Below, in pieces: positions 52,756-61,489 of a stretch of 64,000 nucleotides of DNA. The DNA comes from Marinilabilia rubra (GTDB taxonomy: Bacteria > Bacteroidota > Bacteroidia > Bacteroidales > Marinilabiliaceae). The notes under the pieces are model-generated. The model was not told the origin of the DNA. It worked only from the letters and a program-made list of their open reading frames with translations, and made no database searches. The stretch is from assembly GCF_003121985.1 (NCBI RefSeq), contig NZ_QEWP01000005.1, positions 124,001 through 188,000 on the forward strand, read 5' to 3'. A program made the position numbers and the translations under genes. Each line of letters starts with the position of its first letter. Position 1 is the first letter of the stretch.

Positions 52756-53745
52756 ATGAACGAAAAATCTCAATCAACACCAGAGGGAAACGATCCGCAA
52801 AAAGAAGCCAGGAACAAATCGAGACGTGATTTTCTGAGACGTTTTGGTCTTGCCGGGGCAGCAGCTGCTGCAGGGGGGGCTGCTCTATATTCAGGTTATC
52901 AATACGAAAAGGCCAAGGGAAAATCGGAAATGGTGCGTGTTTTGACTGATGACAACAGACTGGTTATGGTTCCACGGGACCAGATTCAGGAATCAAAACC
53001 CGATCAGGCCTTTCTCCAAAAACGGGGACGCAAAGGTTTGAAAGGTCACCGCTGGGTAATGGTAATCGACTTGTCTAAATGCCGTAATGCCCGGCAATGC
53101 GTAAAAGCCTGCCAAAAGGCTCACCATCTTAGGCCGCATGAATACCACATCACAACTCTGGAAATGCAGGACGGACCTAATACCGCCCCCTATTTCATGC
53201 CAAAGCCATGCCAGCATTGCGACAATCCACCTTGTGTTTCGGTTTGTCCGGTTGATGCCACATTCAAAAGGCAGGATGGAATTGTTCTCATCGACAACGA
53301 AAGGTGCATTGGTTGCCGGTTTTGCATGTCGGCGTGTCCTTATTCAGCCAGGATGTTCCAATGGCAGGAACCTTTCATGGCTGAAGATTATGAAGAAAAC
53401 CCTCAACCTTATGACGTGGAATTGAATATTCCGCAAGCAAAAGGAACCATTTCCAAATGCCTGTTCAGTGCCGATCGCCTCAGAGAGGCCGAATTACCTT
53501 ATTGCGTATCAGCCTGTCCAAACGGGGTATTTTACTTTGGTGATGAAAATGAAGACGCCGTCACCAATGGTACTACCAAAGAAACGGTTCGCCTTAGCGC
53601 TCTGCTTAAGCAAAATGCAGGTTACCGCCTCATGGAAGAACTGGGCACCAAACCACGGGTTTATTATCTGCCACCTAAAAACCGGCTTTTCGACTTTGAC
53701 GATCAACCCTCCTCCTACAAAGGAGACAACGAAGAAAAAGCCTGA
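52756..53745 (+). CDS. Tat-exported four-cluster ferredoxin-like Fe-S protein (DmsB/NrfC/ActB-FeS type)
   Basis: A 329-residue protein with a Tat signal (KSRRDFLRRFG at 21-31, then an Ala/Gly-rich stretch). Cysteine sets: C109-C115-C119; C152-C155-C160-C164; C184-C187-C190-C194; C235-C250-C254. That is 14 rather than 16: the first set has KCRNARQCVKAC followed by QKAHH, and the last has KCLFSADR with Ser where Cys is usual. So one or two clusters may be 3Fe-4S or use another ligand. It pairs with the NrfD-like protein 42 bp downstream and should transfer electrons at the outer face of the inner membrane. No molybdopterin subunit is adjacent. Confidence 0.93.
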   Translation: MNEKSQSTPEGNDPQKEARNKSRRDFLRRFGLAGAAAAAGGAALYSGYQYEKAKGKSEMVRVLTDDNRLVMVPRDQIQESKPDQAFLQKRGRKGLKGHRWVMVIDLSKCRNARQCVKACQKAHHLRPHEYHITTLEMQDGPNTAPYFMPKPCQHCDNPPCVSVCPVDATFKRQDGIVLIDNERCIGCRFCMSACPYSARMFQWQEPFMAEDYEENPQPYDVELNIPQAKGTISKCLFSADRLREAELPYCVSACPNGVFYFGDENEDAVTNGTTKETVRLSALLKQNAGYRLMEELGTKPRVYYLPPKNRLFDFDDQPSSYKGDNEEKA

Positions 53746-53787
53746 GCGACCTAATAAGCAAAGCTGATCACTAAAGCATACAATAAT

Positions 53788-55134
53788 ATGGCATTAGCAA
53801 CACCAAATACCAACCATCAGTTCGAAGAAAAAGCTGCCAGTGACATTATGCAACCGGTGGGCTTAAATATAAAATTTCATGCCTGGATGGGCCTTTTAAC
53901 CCTGGTTCTAATGGCATGTCTCTACGCCTACTATACTCAGTTACGCGATGGACTCAGCGTCACCGGCCTTCGGGACTATGTAAACTGGGGCATGTACATT
54001 GCCAACTTTGTATTTTTTGTAGCTGCCAGTCTGATTGGCATGCTCATCAGCGGGGTACTCGGATTACTGGGATTTCAGTGGATAAAACCCATCGCCCGGA
54101 TTGCGGAAATCATTGCTGTAGCTTTTGCAGCAGTGGCCGGATTGGTTATTGTTTCCGACATGGGACGCCCCGACCGGCTTCCATTTGTATTTCTTTATGG
54201 AAGAGTGCAATCGCCCATTTTGTGGGATGTAACAGTAGTGACAACCTACCTGGTGCTGAGTCTGATGCTTTATTATGTTCCGTTATTACCCGATCTGGCA
54301 ATTGGCAAGACCCGTATGAACCAAAGCCATGGATGGCTGGCCAAAATTTATGACATCCTTTCCTTGAATTGGAAGCATTATCCCGAACAATACAACATCC
54401 TCCACAAAGCCGTCCGGATTTTATTAATCCTGATCGTACCAACTGCCTTTGCCATACACACAGTAACCTCCTGGCTTTTTGCAGTTAATCCTCGTGCGGG
54501 ATGGGACAGCACCATCTTTGGGCCATACTTCCTAACAGGAGCTTTCGTTGCAGGATGTGCAGCGCTGATCATTGCCATGTATTTTTTCAGGAGCAACTAT
54601 AAGCTGCATCGCTACATTACTCCCGAACACTTTGACAAGATGGGAAAATTGCTGGTATTGACATCAATCATATACCTCTACTTTAACATCAATGAGTTTC
54701 TGGTACCCGGATATAAATTAAAAGAAGCAGATGCTATTCATTTACATGAACTGTTTTCGGGCCATTATGCGCCCCTTTTTTGGGGAACACAAATTTTAGG
54801 ATTGATATTGCCCTTAATACTTCTGCTCTTCAAACCAATGAGAAAGCCCTTACCTGTTCTGATCATATCCTTTTTTGTGCTTGCAGGAGCATGGGCCAAA
54901 AGATACATTATTGTTGTGCCGACAATGGAGCACCCCTACCTCCCCAAACAATATGTACCGGATGAATGGATGCTTTATCAGCCCACATTGACTGAAACGG
55001 CCATAACTGTGGGCTCCATTGTACTTGTGCTGATGATCATTACCATTCTGGCCAAATTATTCCCGGTAATACCTATTTGGGAAATTGAAGAAAAACCGAA
55101 CCAAACGTCCAACCAAACCAACGAAACATCATGA
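53788..55134 (+). CDS. NrfD/PsrC family membrane protein
   Basis: A 448-residue membrane protein with about ten helices, from HAWMGLLTLVLMACLYAYYT to TAITVGSIVLVLMIITILAKL. NrfD-type features are WGMYIANFVFFVAASLIGML in the second helix, SDMGRPDRLPFVFLYG and SPILWDVTVVTTYLVLSL. Such proteins bind menaquinol and hand electrons to the Fe-S partner, as in polysulfide reductase and ActC of alternative complex III. Its last 4 bp overlap the cytochrome c start (ATGA). Confidence 0.93.
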   Translation: MALATPNTNHQFEEKAASDIMQPVGLNIKFHAWMGLLTLVLMACLYAYYTQLRDGLSVTGLRDYVNWGMYIANFVFFVAASLIGMLISGVLGLLGFQWIKPIARIAEIIAVAFAAVAGLVIVSDMGRPDRLPFVFLYGRVQSPILWDVTVVTTYLVLSLMLYYVPLLPDLAIGKTRMNQSHGWLAKIYDILSLNWKHYPEQYNILHKAVRILLILIVPTAFAIHTVTSWLFAVNPRAGWDSTIFGPYFLTGAFVAGCAALIIAMYFFRSNYKLHRYITPEHFDKMGKLLVLTSIIYLYFNINEFLVPGYKLKEADAIHLHELFSGHYAPLFWGTQILGLILPLILLLFKPMRKPLPVLIISFFVLAGAWAKRYIIVVPTMEHPYLPKQYVPDEWMLYQPTLTETAITVGSIVLVLMIITILAKLFPVIPIWEIEEKPNQTSNQTNETS

Positions 55135-56039
55135 TCCGATTTTTTATAATCATACTTTCGAGCTTATTGATTTTTTCTCAGGGCCGGGCTCAATCAGATC
55201 AATGGCCGGTTCCTGAAGATGAAGCGGAGCGATTGAGTCCCTTTGCTTTTAATGACTCCACCCGGGAGGCAGGACAGGAATTGTATGATCTTAACTGTGC
55301 CAGTTGTCATGGCGATCCCGGAGAGGGAAATTATGCCAATCTGGATCCCCTTCCTGCCGATCCTGTTTCGCCCACCATCCAGAACAACAGCGACGGAGCT
55401 TTGTACCACAAAATAACCGAAGGTCGCGGCCAGATGCCAGCATTCCAAAATGTTTTAACACCTGAAGAAAGGTGGTTTGTTGTTTCCTATTTGAGATCAT
55501 ACAACGATGGTTATGTACAGGAAGTAGCGAAAGAGGTAATAAAAAAAGGCTACAAGGGATTGATTCGTATCATGATGGATTATGATGCGGGACAAAACAG
55601 AATGATTTCCAAAATAACCGGCATTCAGGATAACGAGGAAGAACCCATCTCCAATGCAAGAGTACGCCTTACAGCAAAACGGTATTTTGGGGATTTGACC
55701 CTGGATGGCGAAAAAGAAACGGACAGTATTGGAATGGTTGCTTTTACTATTCCGGAAGACTTACCGGGCGACTCCACAGGGAATGTTCATTTCAGGATAG
55801 CCCTTACTGAGCAGGAACTCTACGGGTCTGCAAAAAAGGACACAGTATTAAAAGCTGGCTCACCTGTTATGGCTCCACCACTCAATAAAGAGCGGGCCAT
55901 GTGGAATACGGTTTGGAAGGCACCGGTATGGTTACTGATATCCTACCTTGGTGCAGTATTACTGATCTGGGGAACCATTTTCTTTATCATTCTTCAAATC
56001 AGGGAAATATTTCTAATTGGAAAGAGGAAAGAGTCGTAA
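55131..56039 (+). CDS. Membrane-anchored monohaem cytochrome c
   Basis: A 302-residue protein: signal peptide 1-20, cytochrome c domain with haem motif CASCH (56-60) and probable axial Met102 (GRGQMPAF), an Ig/carboxypeptidase-regulatory-like beta domain (about 155-245; ISNARVRLTAKRYFGDLTL), and one C-terminal helix (LLISYLGAVLLIWGTIFFI). The haem therefore lies in the periplasm, tethered to the membrane. It is translationally coupled to the NrfD-like gene, so it is the likely electron exit of that module toward the caa3 oxidase. The added beta domain is unusual for such cytochromes. Confidence 0.92.
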   Translation: MIRFFIIILSSLLIFSQGRAQSDQWPVPEDEAERLSPFAFNDSTREAGQELYDLNCASCHGDPGEGNYANLDPLPADPVSPTIQNNSDGALYHKITEGRGQMPAFQNVLTPEERWFVVSYLRSYNDGYVQEVAKEVIKKGYKGLIRIMMDYDAGQNRMISKITGIQDNEEEPISNARVRLTAKRYFGDLTLDGEKETDSIGMVAFTIPEDLPGDSTGNVHFRIALTEQELYGSAKKDTVLKAGSPVMAPPLNKERAMWNTVWKAPVWLLISYLGAVLLIWGTIFFIILQIREIFLIGKRKES

Positions 56040-56047
56040 GGCAGAGA

Positions 56048-56206
56048 TTGGAAACTAGAAGCTGGAGGCTGGAAGTTAGAGGTTAGAAGTTGGAGGCTGG
56101 AAGTTGGAGGTTGGAGATTAGAGGTTAGAGGTTAGAAGTTGGAGGTTAGAGGCTGGAGGCTGGAAGTTGGAGGTTAGAGGTTGGAGGTTAGAGGTTGGAG
56201 GTTAGA
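56048..56206 (+). repeat. 7-mer tandem array, family D (RGARGYT), copy 2
   Basis: About 22 degenerate units such as GGAGGTT, AGAGGTT, GGAAGTT, AGAAGCT and GGAGGCT fill most of the space directly after the cytochrome c stop codon. The same unit forms the short array at 30231. The rest of the gap (56207-56358) shows no feature. Confidence 0.85.
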
Positions 56207-56358
56207 TGCCAGATACTGAAGGTTAGTCTTTGAACCATATTAGACATATAAGGATATATCAGAGGGCCATTAATGAAATGAAAAAACATTTTTCGAGGCC
56301 TTCTAAGGATTAACAAAGATCAACAAACAATGGCTATAAACACAAAAAACTAAGCGAC

Positions 56359-56748
56359 ATGATTAAATTATCTTCATTGGGGAGAGTGCTCTATGCCATT
56401 CCTTTTCTTTTGTTTGGGTTGAACCACATTTTCTGGGTGGATTTTTATTTAGGAGAGTTTTCATCATTCATTCCGCTGGGACCATTCACCGTTGTTACCA
56501 CCGGAGTTGTACTGATTGCGGCCAGCATCAGCATAATGACCCGCTATTATGTGAAATTTATGGCCTATGTACTTGCGGGCCTGCTGACTCTTTTCATTTT
56601 AACAGTTCACCTGCCCCATTTATTTGATGACGTCAGTGACAAAGCAATGGTGGCCTTTGCCTTGCTTAAAGACTTTTCACTTTTGGGTGGATCGCTGATG
56701 ATTGCAGGCATTTACAAAGAGGAAGACAAGAACCGGACGTTTTTTTAA
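56359..56748 (+). CDS. DoxX-like small membrane protein
   Basis: A 129-residue protein with four membrane helices (about 7-25, 45-62, 68-86, 96-118), starting MIKLSSLGRVLYAIPFLLFGLNHIFW, the DoxX/SURF4-like pattern with G..H in the first helix. DoxX relatives have been linked to quinol oxidation and to oxidative stress; the role is not established. Its place between the NrfD module and SCO suggests a link to respiration. Confidence 0.82.
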   Translation: MIKLSSLGRVLYAIPFLLFGLNHIFWVDFYLGEFSSFIPLGPFTVVTTGVVLIAASISIMTRYYVKFMAYVLAGLLTLFILTVHLPHLFDDVSDKAMVAFALLKDFSLLGGSLMIAGIYKEEDKNRTFF

Positions 56749-56913
56749 ATTTTAATGACTGCTGAGGCTCGAACCTGCATTTTTCACTGGCGTAAAAAAC
56801 CAGGCAGACCGGATAATTACCTTTTCCGGATGCAAGTAAAACCAAATCAGACATAATCAAACAAAGGAATAATAGACTGACTCCTTCAATTAAGCCATTA
56901 ATTATCAAAGATT

Positions 56914-57690
56914 ATGAAACAAATCCTGATCATATTTTTTTTAGCCTTCTTCAACTTTAACGCATTCTCTCAGGCTCCTAACCCCGAAGACATCGAGGTA
57001 GGAATTGTAGAGCATTTGGGGGATACCATTCCGTTAGACCTCAAGTTTATGAATGAAGCCAACGACACGGTTACCCTTGGTAGCATTATTGATAAGCCAA
57101 CAGTTCTCTCATTCGTTTACTTTGATTGTCCCGGCCTTTGCAGTCCGCTGCTAAGTGGTGTTTCGGATGTAGTTGAAAAAATGGACATGAAGCTTGGAGA
57201 AGAATACCAGGTTGTCACCATTAGCTTTAACACTAAAGACACACCCGAAAAAGCCAAAACAAAGAAAAAGAACTTTGTACAAAATATCAGCAAAGACAAC
57301 CGAGAGGCGTGGGTTTACCTAACTGGCGAACAGGAGAATATTCTGACCATTACTGAAGCCGTAGGTTTCAAATACAAACCCCAGGGATTGGATTTTGCAC
57401 ATCCCTCAGCTATTATCCTGGTCAGTCCGGAAGGTAAAATTACCAGATACCTGTATGGCATTAACTTTTTACCATTCGATCTGAAAATGGCTGTCATTGA
57501 AGCTCAGGATGGGATTGCCAGACCTACGATCAACAAGATTCTGGAATACTGTTTCGCTTACGATCCGGCCAGTAAAGGTTATTCGCTCCAGATTACCCGT
57601 ATTGTAGGGGGCCTTATTCTGGGCATCATACTCATTGCACTCACCATTCTTTTAATCAAAGGAAAAAGAAGAACCGCTAAGCAATCATAA
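56914..57690 (+). CDS. SCO1/SenC family copper chaperone
   Basis: A 258-residue protein: signal peptide 1-19, thioredoxin-fold SCO domain with copper ligands Cys72 and Cys76 (CPGLC) and His163 (FAHPSAIILV), and a C-terminal membrane helix (about 230-252), unlike most SCO proteins, which are N-terminally anchored. SCO proteins deliver copper and reduce the CuA cysteines of oxidase subunit II. It ends 3 bp before the oxidase subunit I gene, so it is in the same operon. Confidence 0.94.
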   Translation: MKQILIIFFLAFFNFNAFSQAPNPEDIEVGIVEHLGDTIPLDLKFMNEANDTVTLGSIIDKPTVLSFVYFDCPGLCSPLLSGVSDVVEKMDMKLGEEYQVVTISFNTKDTPEKAKTKKKNFVQNISKDNREAWVYLTGEQENILTITEAVGFKYKPQGLDFAHPSAIILVSPEGKITRYLYGINFLPFDLKMAVIEAQDGIARPTINKILEYCFAYDPASKGYSLQITRIVGGLILGIILIALTILLIKGKRRTAKQS

Positions 57691-57693
57691 ACT

Positions 57694-59313
57694 ATGGACC
57701 AAACCAATAAATACACCCACACCAGTTATCTGGAGAATGAGGGCCGTTTCAAAGGAATTCTCTCCTGGCTCCTTTCCACCGACCATAAACGCATTGGCCT
57801 GCTGTACATGAATACCATCATTGTCTTCTTTTTGGTAGCTGCAGTATTGGGTTTACTAATGCGCATAGAAAAAATGGCCCCCGGGGCTGACATCATGGAT
57901 GCCCAAACCTACAACGGGGTTTTCACCATCCATGGCATCATCATGATCTTCATAATAGTGATACCAGGACTGGCAGCTGTCTTTGGCAACTTTTTTCTGC
58001 CCATAATGATTGGGGCCAAAGATGTGGCCTTCCCGAAACTCAACCTGCTTTCGTGGTACATTTATGTAATCGGTGCCATCATGGGTGTACTCTCTCAATT
58101 TGTGGGCGGAGGCGCACCCGATACCGGCTGGACTTTCTACGTTCCTTACAGTGCCGAGTCGGCCACCAATGTACTGTTTGCCCTCACAGCGGCATTCATA
58201 TTGGGATTCTCCTCCATTCTCACGGGATTGAACTTCATTGTAACTATTCACAGAATGCGCGCTCCGGGAATGGGCTGGTTTAAAATGCCACTGTTCCCCT
58301 GGTCGCTCTATGCCACAGCCTGGATTCAGGTACTGGCCACCCCCATCATCGGGATTACACTGCTGCTGGTAATTGCCGAGCGCACCCTCAACATAGGCTT
58401 CTTTGATCCCGCATTGGGTGGCGATCCGCTTCTTTTCCAGCATCTGTTCTGGATCTACTCCCACCCGGCGGTGTATGTAATGATATTGCCTGCCATGGGG
58501 GTAGTAACAGAGATATTCCCCACATTCAGTCAAAAACCTGTATTCGGATACACCGCCATTGCCATATCCAGTCTGGCCATCGCACTGGTGGGCTACTTTG
58601 TATGGGGGCATCACATGTTTACCTCGGGCATCAGTTACTGGTCGAGATGGTTCTTTTCATTCCTCACCTTCATTGTGGCAGTGCCCAGTGCCATTAAAGT
58701 ATTCAACTGGGTATCCACCATGTATGGCGGTTCTATTGACCTCAAACCACCTTTGCTTTACGCCATATCGTTCATCTTCCTGTTCATGATCGGTGGTTTT
58801 ACCGGGTTGGCATTAGGATCACTTGCCACCAATGTTCACTTGCACGATACCAGTTTTGTGGTTGCCCACTTCCACTACATCATCTTTGGCGGAATGGGAT
58901 TCGCCTTCTTTGCCGGCATTCACTACTGGTTTCCCAAAATGTACGGGAGGATGTATAACATTAAACTGGCCAATATTGCATGGGGAATCCTGTTTGTTGG
59001 ATTTAATGTTTTGTACTTCCCGCTTTTCATCATCGGACTGCAAGGCATGCCAAGACGTTACTTCGACTATTTACCACAGTTCGAAACCGGTCACTTTGTT
59101 TCCAGCATTGGTGCATTCATCCTGTTTGCAGGATTGATTCTGATGCTATACAACCTTGTACGGTCTCGGCGTAAAGGTCCCTGGGCCACAGCCAATCCGT
59201 GGAAAGGCGTTACTCTGGAATGGCAAATCGAATCGCCGCCCACACACGAAAATTTTGAAACCATACCTGAAATCAAACATCCCCCATATCTCTTCAAGAA
59301 GGAGAATGACTAA
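57694..59313 (+). CDS. ctaD: Cytochrome c oxidase subunit I (A2-type haem-copper oxidase)
   Basis: A 539-residue, 12-helix catalytic subunit. Low-spin haem and CuB ligands lie in FTIHGIIMIF, SHPAVY (cross-linked His-Tyr), HHMFTSG, and the helix X region VAHFHYIIFGG. The usual Glu of the D-channel (GHPEVY) is absent and the helix reads YSHPAVY, the Tyr-Ser pattern of A2-type oxidases such as the Rhodothermus caa3. It reduces O2 to water and pumps protons. It starts 3 bp after SCO. Confidence 0.97.
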   Translation: MDQTNKYTHTSYLENEGRFKGILSWLLSTDHKRIGLLYMNTIIVFFLVAAVLGLLMRIEKMAPGADIMDAQTYNGVFTIHGIIMIFIIVIPGLAAVFGNFFLPIMIGAKDVAFPKLNLLSWYIYVIGAIMGVLSQFVGGGAPDTGWTFYVPYSAESATNVLFALTAAFILGFSSILTGLNFIVTIHRMRAPGMGWFKMPLFPWSLYATAWIQVLATPIIGITLLLVIAERTLNIGFFDPALGGDPLLFQHLFWIYSHPAVYVMILPAMGVVTEIFPTFSQKPVFGYTAIAISSLAIALVGYFVWGHHMFTSGISYWSRWFFSFLTFIVAVPSAIKVFNWVSTMYGGSIDLKPPLLYAISFIFLFMIGGFTGLALGSLATNVHLHDTSFVVAHFHYIIFGGMGFAFFAGIHYWFPKMYGRMYNIKLANIAWGILFVGFNVLYFPLFIIGLQGMPRRYFDYLPQFETGHFVSSIGAFILFAGLILMLYNLVRSRRKGPWATANPWKGVTLEWQIESPPTHENFETIPEIKHPPYLFKKEND

Positions 59314-59325
59314 ACCCATTTTATT

Positions 59326-59940
59326 ATGGCAGAAACGACGATACAACAACATCAGGGAGAACATGAAGCCGGAAAACTGGGCATGTGGATATTCCTATTC
59401 ACCGAATTGTTTCTTTTTGGCGGTCTCTTTCTGGTTTATGCTGTACTCAGGGCAACCTATTCAGCCGATTTTCACCGGGGTGCCGAAGAGCTGGATGCCT
59501 TTGTTGGTACCCTCAACACGGTCATTCTACTCATCAGCAGCATGACGGTGGCCATGTCTATTACGGCAATTCGGCGAAAAGAATCGGGTAAAGCATTGCT
59601 TTTACTTGTGACCACTATTTTGCTGGCCGGCCTGTTTATGGTCAACAAATACTTTGAATGGAGTCACAAACTGGAGTTAAAAATTTATCCGGGCTCCCCT
59701 GTTCTGGAAAATATGGAAAGAGGAGAATTGCTGTTTTTCGGATTGTATTACATGACCACCGGACTCCATGCTCTGCACGTACTTATAGGAATGATCTTAC
59801 TAACTATCACAGCAGCTAAAGTGAGGTCAAAACAAATAACCTCAGAAAGCTACCTGTTACTGGAGAACGGGGCACTCTACTGGCACCTGGTAGATCTGAT
59901 CTGGATATTCCTGTTCCCGTTGCTTTATCTGGTGACGTAA
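59326..59940 (+). CDS. ctaE: Cytochrome c oxidase subunit III
   Basis: A 204-residue, five-helix protein: [20 protein letters not shown] is the first helix motif, followed by [19 protein letters not shown], the [18 protein letters not shown] block and [20 protein letters not shown] at the end. This is the shorter form seen in caa3 and bo3-type oxidases. It follows subunit I by 12 bp. Confidence 0.95.
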   Translation: MAETTIQQHQGEHEAGKLGMWIFLFTELFLFGGLFLVYAVLRATYSADFHRGAEELDAFVGTLNTVILLISSMTVAMSITAIRRKESGKALLLLVTTILLAGLFMVNKYFEWSHKLELKIYPGSPVLENMERGELLFFGLYYMTTGLHALHVLIGMILLTITAAKVRSKQITSESYLLLENGALYWHLVDLIWIFLFPLLYLVT

Positions 59941-59949
59941 TGATATAAT

Positions 59950-60133
59950 GAGGGAGTGAGGGAGTGAGGGAATGAGGGAATGAGAGAATGAGGGAGTGAG
60001 AGAATGAGGGAGTGAGAGAATGAGGGAGTGAGAGAATGAGGGAGTGAGAGAATGAGGGAGTGAGAGAATGAGGGAGTGAGGGAATGAGGGAATGAGGGAG
60101 TGAGGGAGTGAGAGAATGAGGGAATGAGGGAAT
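59950..60133 (+). repeat. 8-mer tandem array, family F (GAGRGART), 23 units
   Basis: Exactly 23 consecutive 8-bp units, nearly all GAGGGAGT, GAGAGAAT or GAGGGAAT; units 5-15 alternate so that a 16-bp higher order is visible. It starts 10 bp after the subunit III stop and ends about 50 bp before subunit IV. It reads open in one minus-strand frame only because of its composition. Confidence 0.95.
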
Positions 60134-60184
60134 TCACCATTAATTGTTTATTGATAATTGTTCAATGCTAATTGTTTTCTGATC

Positions 60185-60469
60185 ATGGAAAAACCCGGAC
60201 ATCACATATTAAGCTATAATTCACTCCTTGGGGTGCTGGTAGCCCTTTTAAGCTTGACGGCTTTGTCGGTATGGATCACCAACTTTAACTTTGGCACTCT
60301 GTCGGTGGGCGTTGCATTATTGGTAGCCGCCATCAAAGGGGCAACCGTTCTGACTTATTTTATGCACCTCAAATTCGAGAGCCGCATCCTGAAACTTATG
60401 GTAGGAGGCGTATTCTTACTTTTTGCACTGGTCATTATCATCACATTTATCGATTACTTATTGAGATAA
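60185..60469 (+). CDS. Cytochrome c oxidase subunit IV family protein
   Basis: A 94-residue, three-helix protein starting MEKPGHHILSYNSLLGVL at the ATG at 60185; a start nine codons earlier is less likely. The LVAAIKGATVLTYFMHLKFE segment is the signature of prokaryotic subunit IV (CyoD/CtaF type). It helps assemble the oxidase. It is separated from subunit III by the 8-mer array and precedes subunit II by 18 bp. Confidence 0.9.
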   Translation: MEKPGHHILSYNSLLGVLVALLSLTALSVWITNFNFGTLSVGVALLVAAIKGATVLTYFMHLKFESRILKLMVGGVFLLFALVIIITFIDYLLR

Positions 60470-60487
60470 CCTCATAAACCTAAGTCT

Positions 60488-61405
60488 ATGTTTGACGGAG
60501 CATCAAATCTGGCGCAAGGCGTTGACAATGCCTTTTTTTTCATATTCGCTGTAGCCTTTGTTTTTATTGTTGGCATCACTGCCTTCATGATCTACATTGT
60601 CGTAAAATACAAACGCAGCAAAGGCAAACCTGCAATGCAGTTTTCCAGGAACATCAAACTGGAAGTTATCTGGACAGTCATTCCCCTGATTCTGGTGATA
60701 CTAATGTTTTACTACGGTTGGGTGGGATTTGCTCCCATGCGCAAAGTTCCGAAGGATGCACTGGAAATTACCGCGATCGGCCGAATGTGGGAATGGGAAT
60801 TTGATTATGGCGACGGAAAAGTAGCTAAAGAGCTGGTCATCCCGGTGAATAAACCGGTGCGACTTAATCTTAAATCAGAGGACGTTAACCACAGTTTGTT
60901 TATTCCTGCTTTCAGGGTAAAAGAAGATGTGGTACCCGGATACGACAACTACCTGTGGTTTACCCCATACTACATTGGCGATTACGAAATATTATGTACC
61001 GAATATTGCGGTTTGCTTCACTCCTCCATGGTATCTAAAACACGTGTTTTGGCCGAAGAGGAGTACGAAGACTGGCTGGCCAATCTGGAAGCCACGGGTG
61101 ACATCCCCGATCCTGAAGGATTGGTATTGCTGCGTGAAACGGGCTGTCTGGCCTGTCACTCCCTGGATGGCAGCAAACTGGTAGGCCCCTCCTTCAAGGG
61201 TGTTTACAACAGTGAACGGGTGGTTGTGGACTCCAACGAAGAAATCACCATTGTGGCAGATGAAGAATATCTGAAACGGTCCATTTATGAACCCGATGAA
61301 CAGCTGGTAAAAGGATTTAACAAAGGATTGATGCAATCGTACGAGGGCACTGTTACCGGAGAAGAAGCCGACCTGATGATTGACTATTTGAAGGAGTTGG
61401 AGTGA
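60488..61405 (+). CDS. ctaC: Cytochrome c oxidase subunit II fused to cytochrome c
   Basis: A 305-residue protein: two membrane helices (about 14-38 and 57-78), a cupredoxin domain with the CuA site (His in DVNHSLFIPAF, then CTEYCGLLHSSM), and a C-terminal cytochrome c domain with CLACHSLDG and an axial Met probably in GLMQSYEG. This CuA-plus-haem c form defines a caa3 oxidase that can receive electrons from a cytochrome c such as the one at 55131. No clear signal peptide; the first helix anchors it. Confidence 0.95.
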   Translation: MFDGASNLAQGVDNAFFFIFAVAFVFIVGITAFMIYIVVKYKRSKGKPAMQFSRNIKLEVIWTVIPLILVILMFYYGWVGFAPMRKVPKDALEITAIGRMWEWEFDYGDGKVAKELVIPVNKPVRLNLKSEDVNHSLFIPAFRVKEDVVPGYDNYLWFTPYYIGDYEILCTEYCGLLHSSMVSKTRVLAEEEYEDWLANLEATGDIPDPEGLVLLRETGCLACHSLDGSKLVGPSFKGVYNSERVVVDSNEEITIVADEEYLKRSIYEPDEQLVKGFNKGLMQSYEGTVTGEEADLMIDYLKELE

Positions 61406-61412
61406 ATTAATT

Positions 61413-61483
61413 AATGAATGAATGAATGAGAGAATGAATGAATGAGAGAATGAGAGAATGAGGGAATGAATGAGAGAATGAGG
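61413..61483 (+). repeat. 8-mer tandem array, family F, short copy
   Basis: About nine units (GAATGAAT, GAGAGAAT, GAGGGAAT) fill the gap between subunit II and ctaB and end 7 bp before the ctaB start codon, so they form its untranslated upstream region. Confidence 0.85.
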
Positions 61484-61489
61484 TACAAT

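Noticed and set aside
56770-56790. tRNA-like T-arm (GGTTCGAGCC on the minus strand) suggesting an attachment-site remnant
   Set aside because: The flanking bases cannot form the T-stem beyond one or two pairs and no integrase or acceptor stem is nearby.
57856-58614. Long open frame (252 codons) on the minus strand inside oxidase subunit I
   Set aside because: It is antisense to a strongly conserved membrane protein gene, its translation is of low complexity (Tyr/His/Gly-rich), and there is no promoter. It reflects codon use of subunit I.
59950-60133. Possible CRISPR array
   Set aside because: The repeats are 8 bp, contiguous and without spacers; there are no cas genes.
59925-60140. Minus-strand frame rich in HSL/PSF repeats over the 8-mer array
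   Set aside because: It is only the translation of the tandem repeat; no start context or conserved product.
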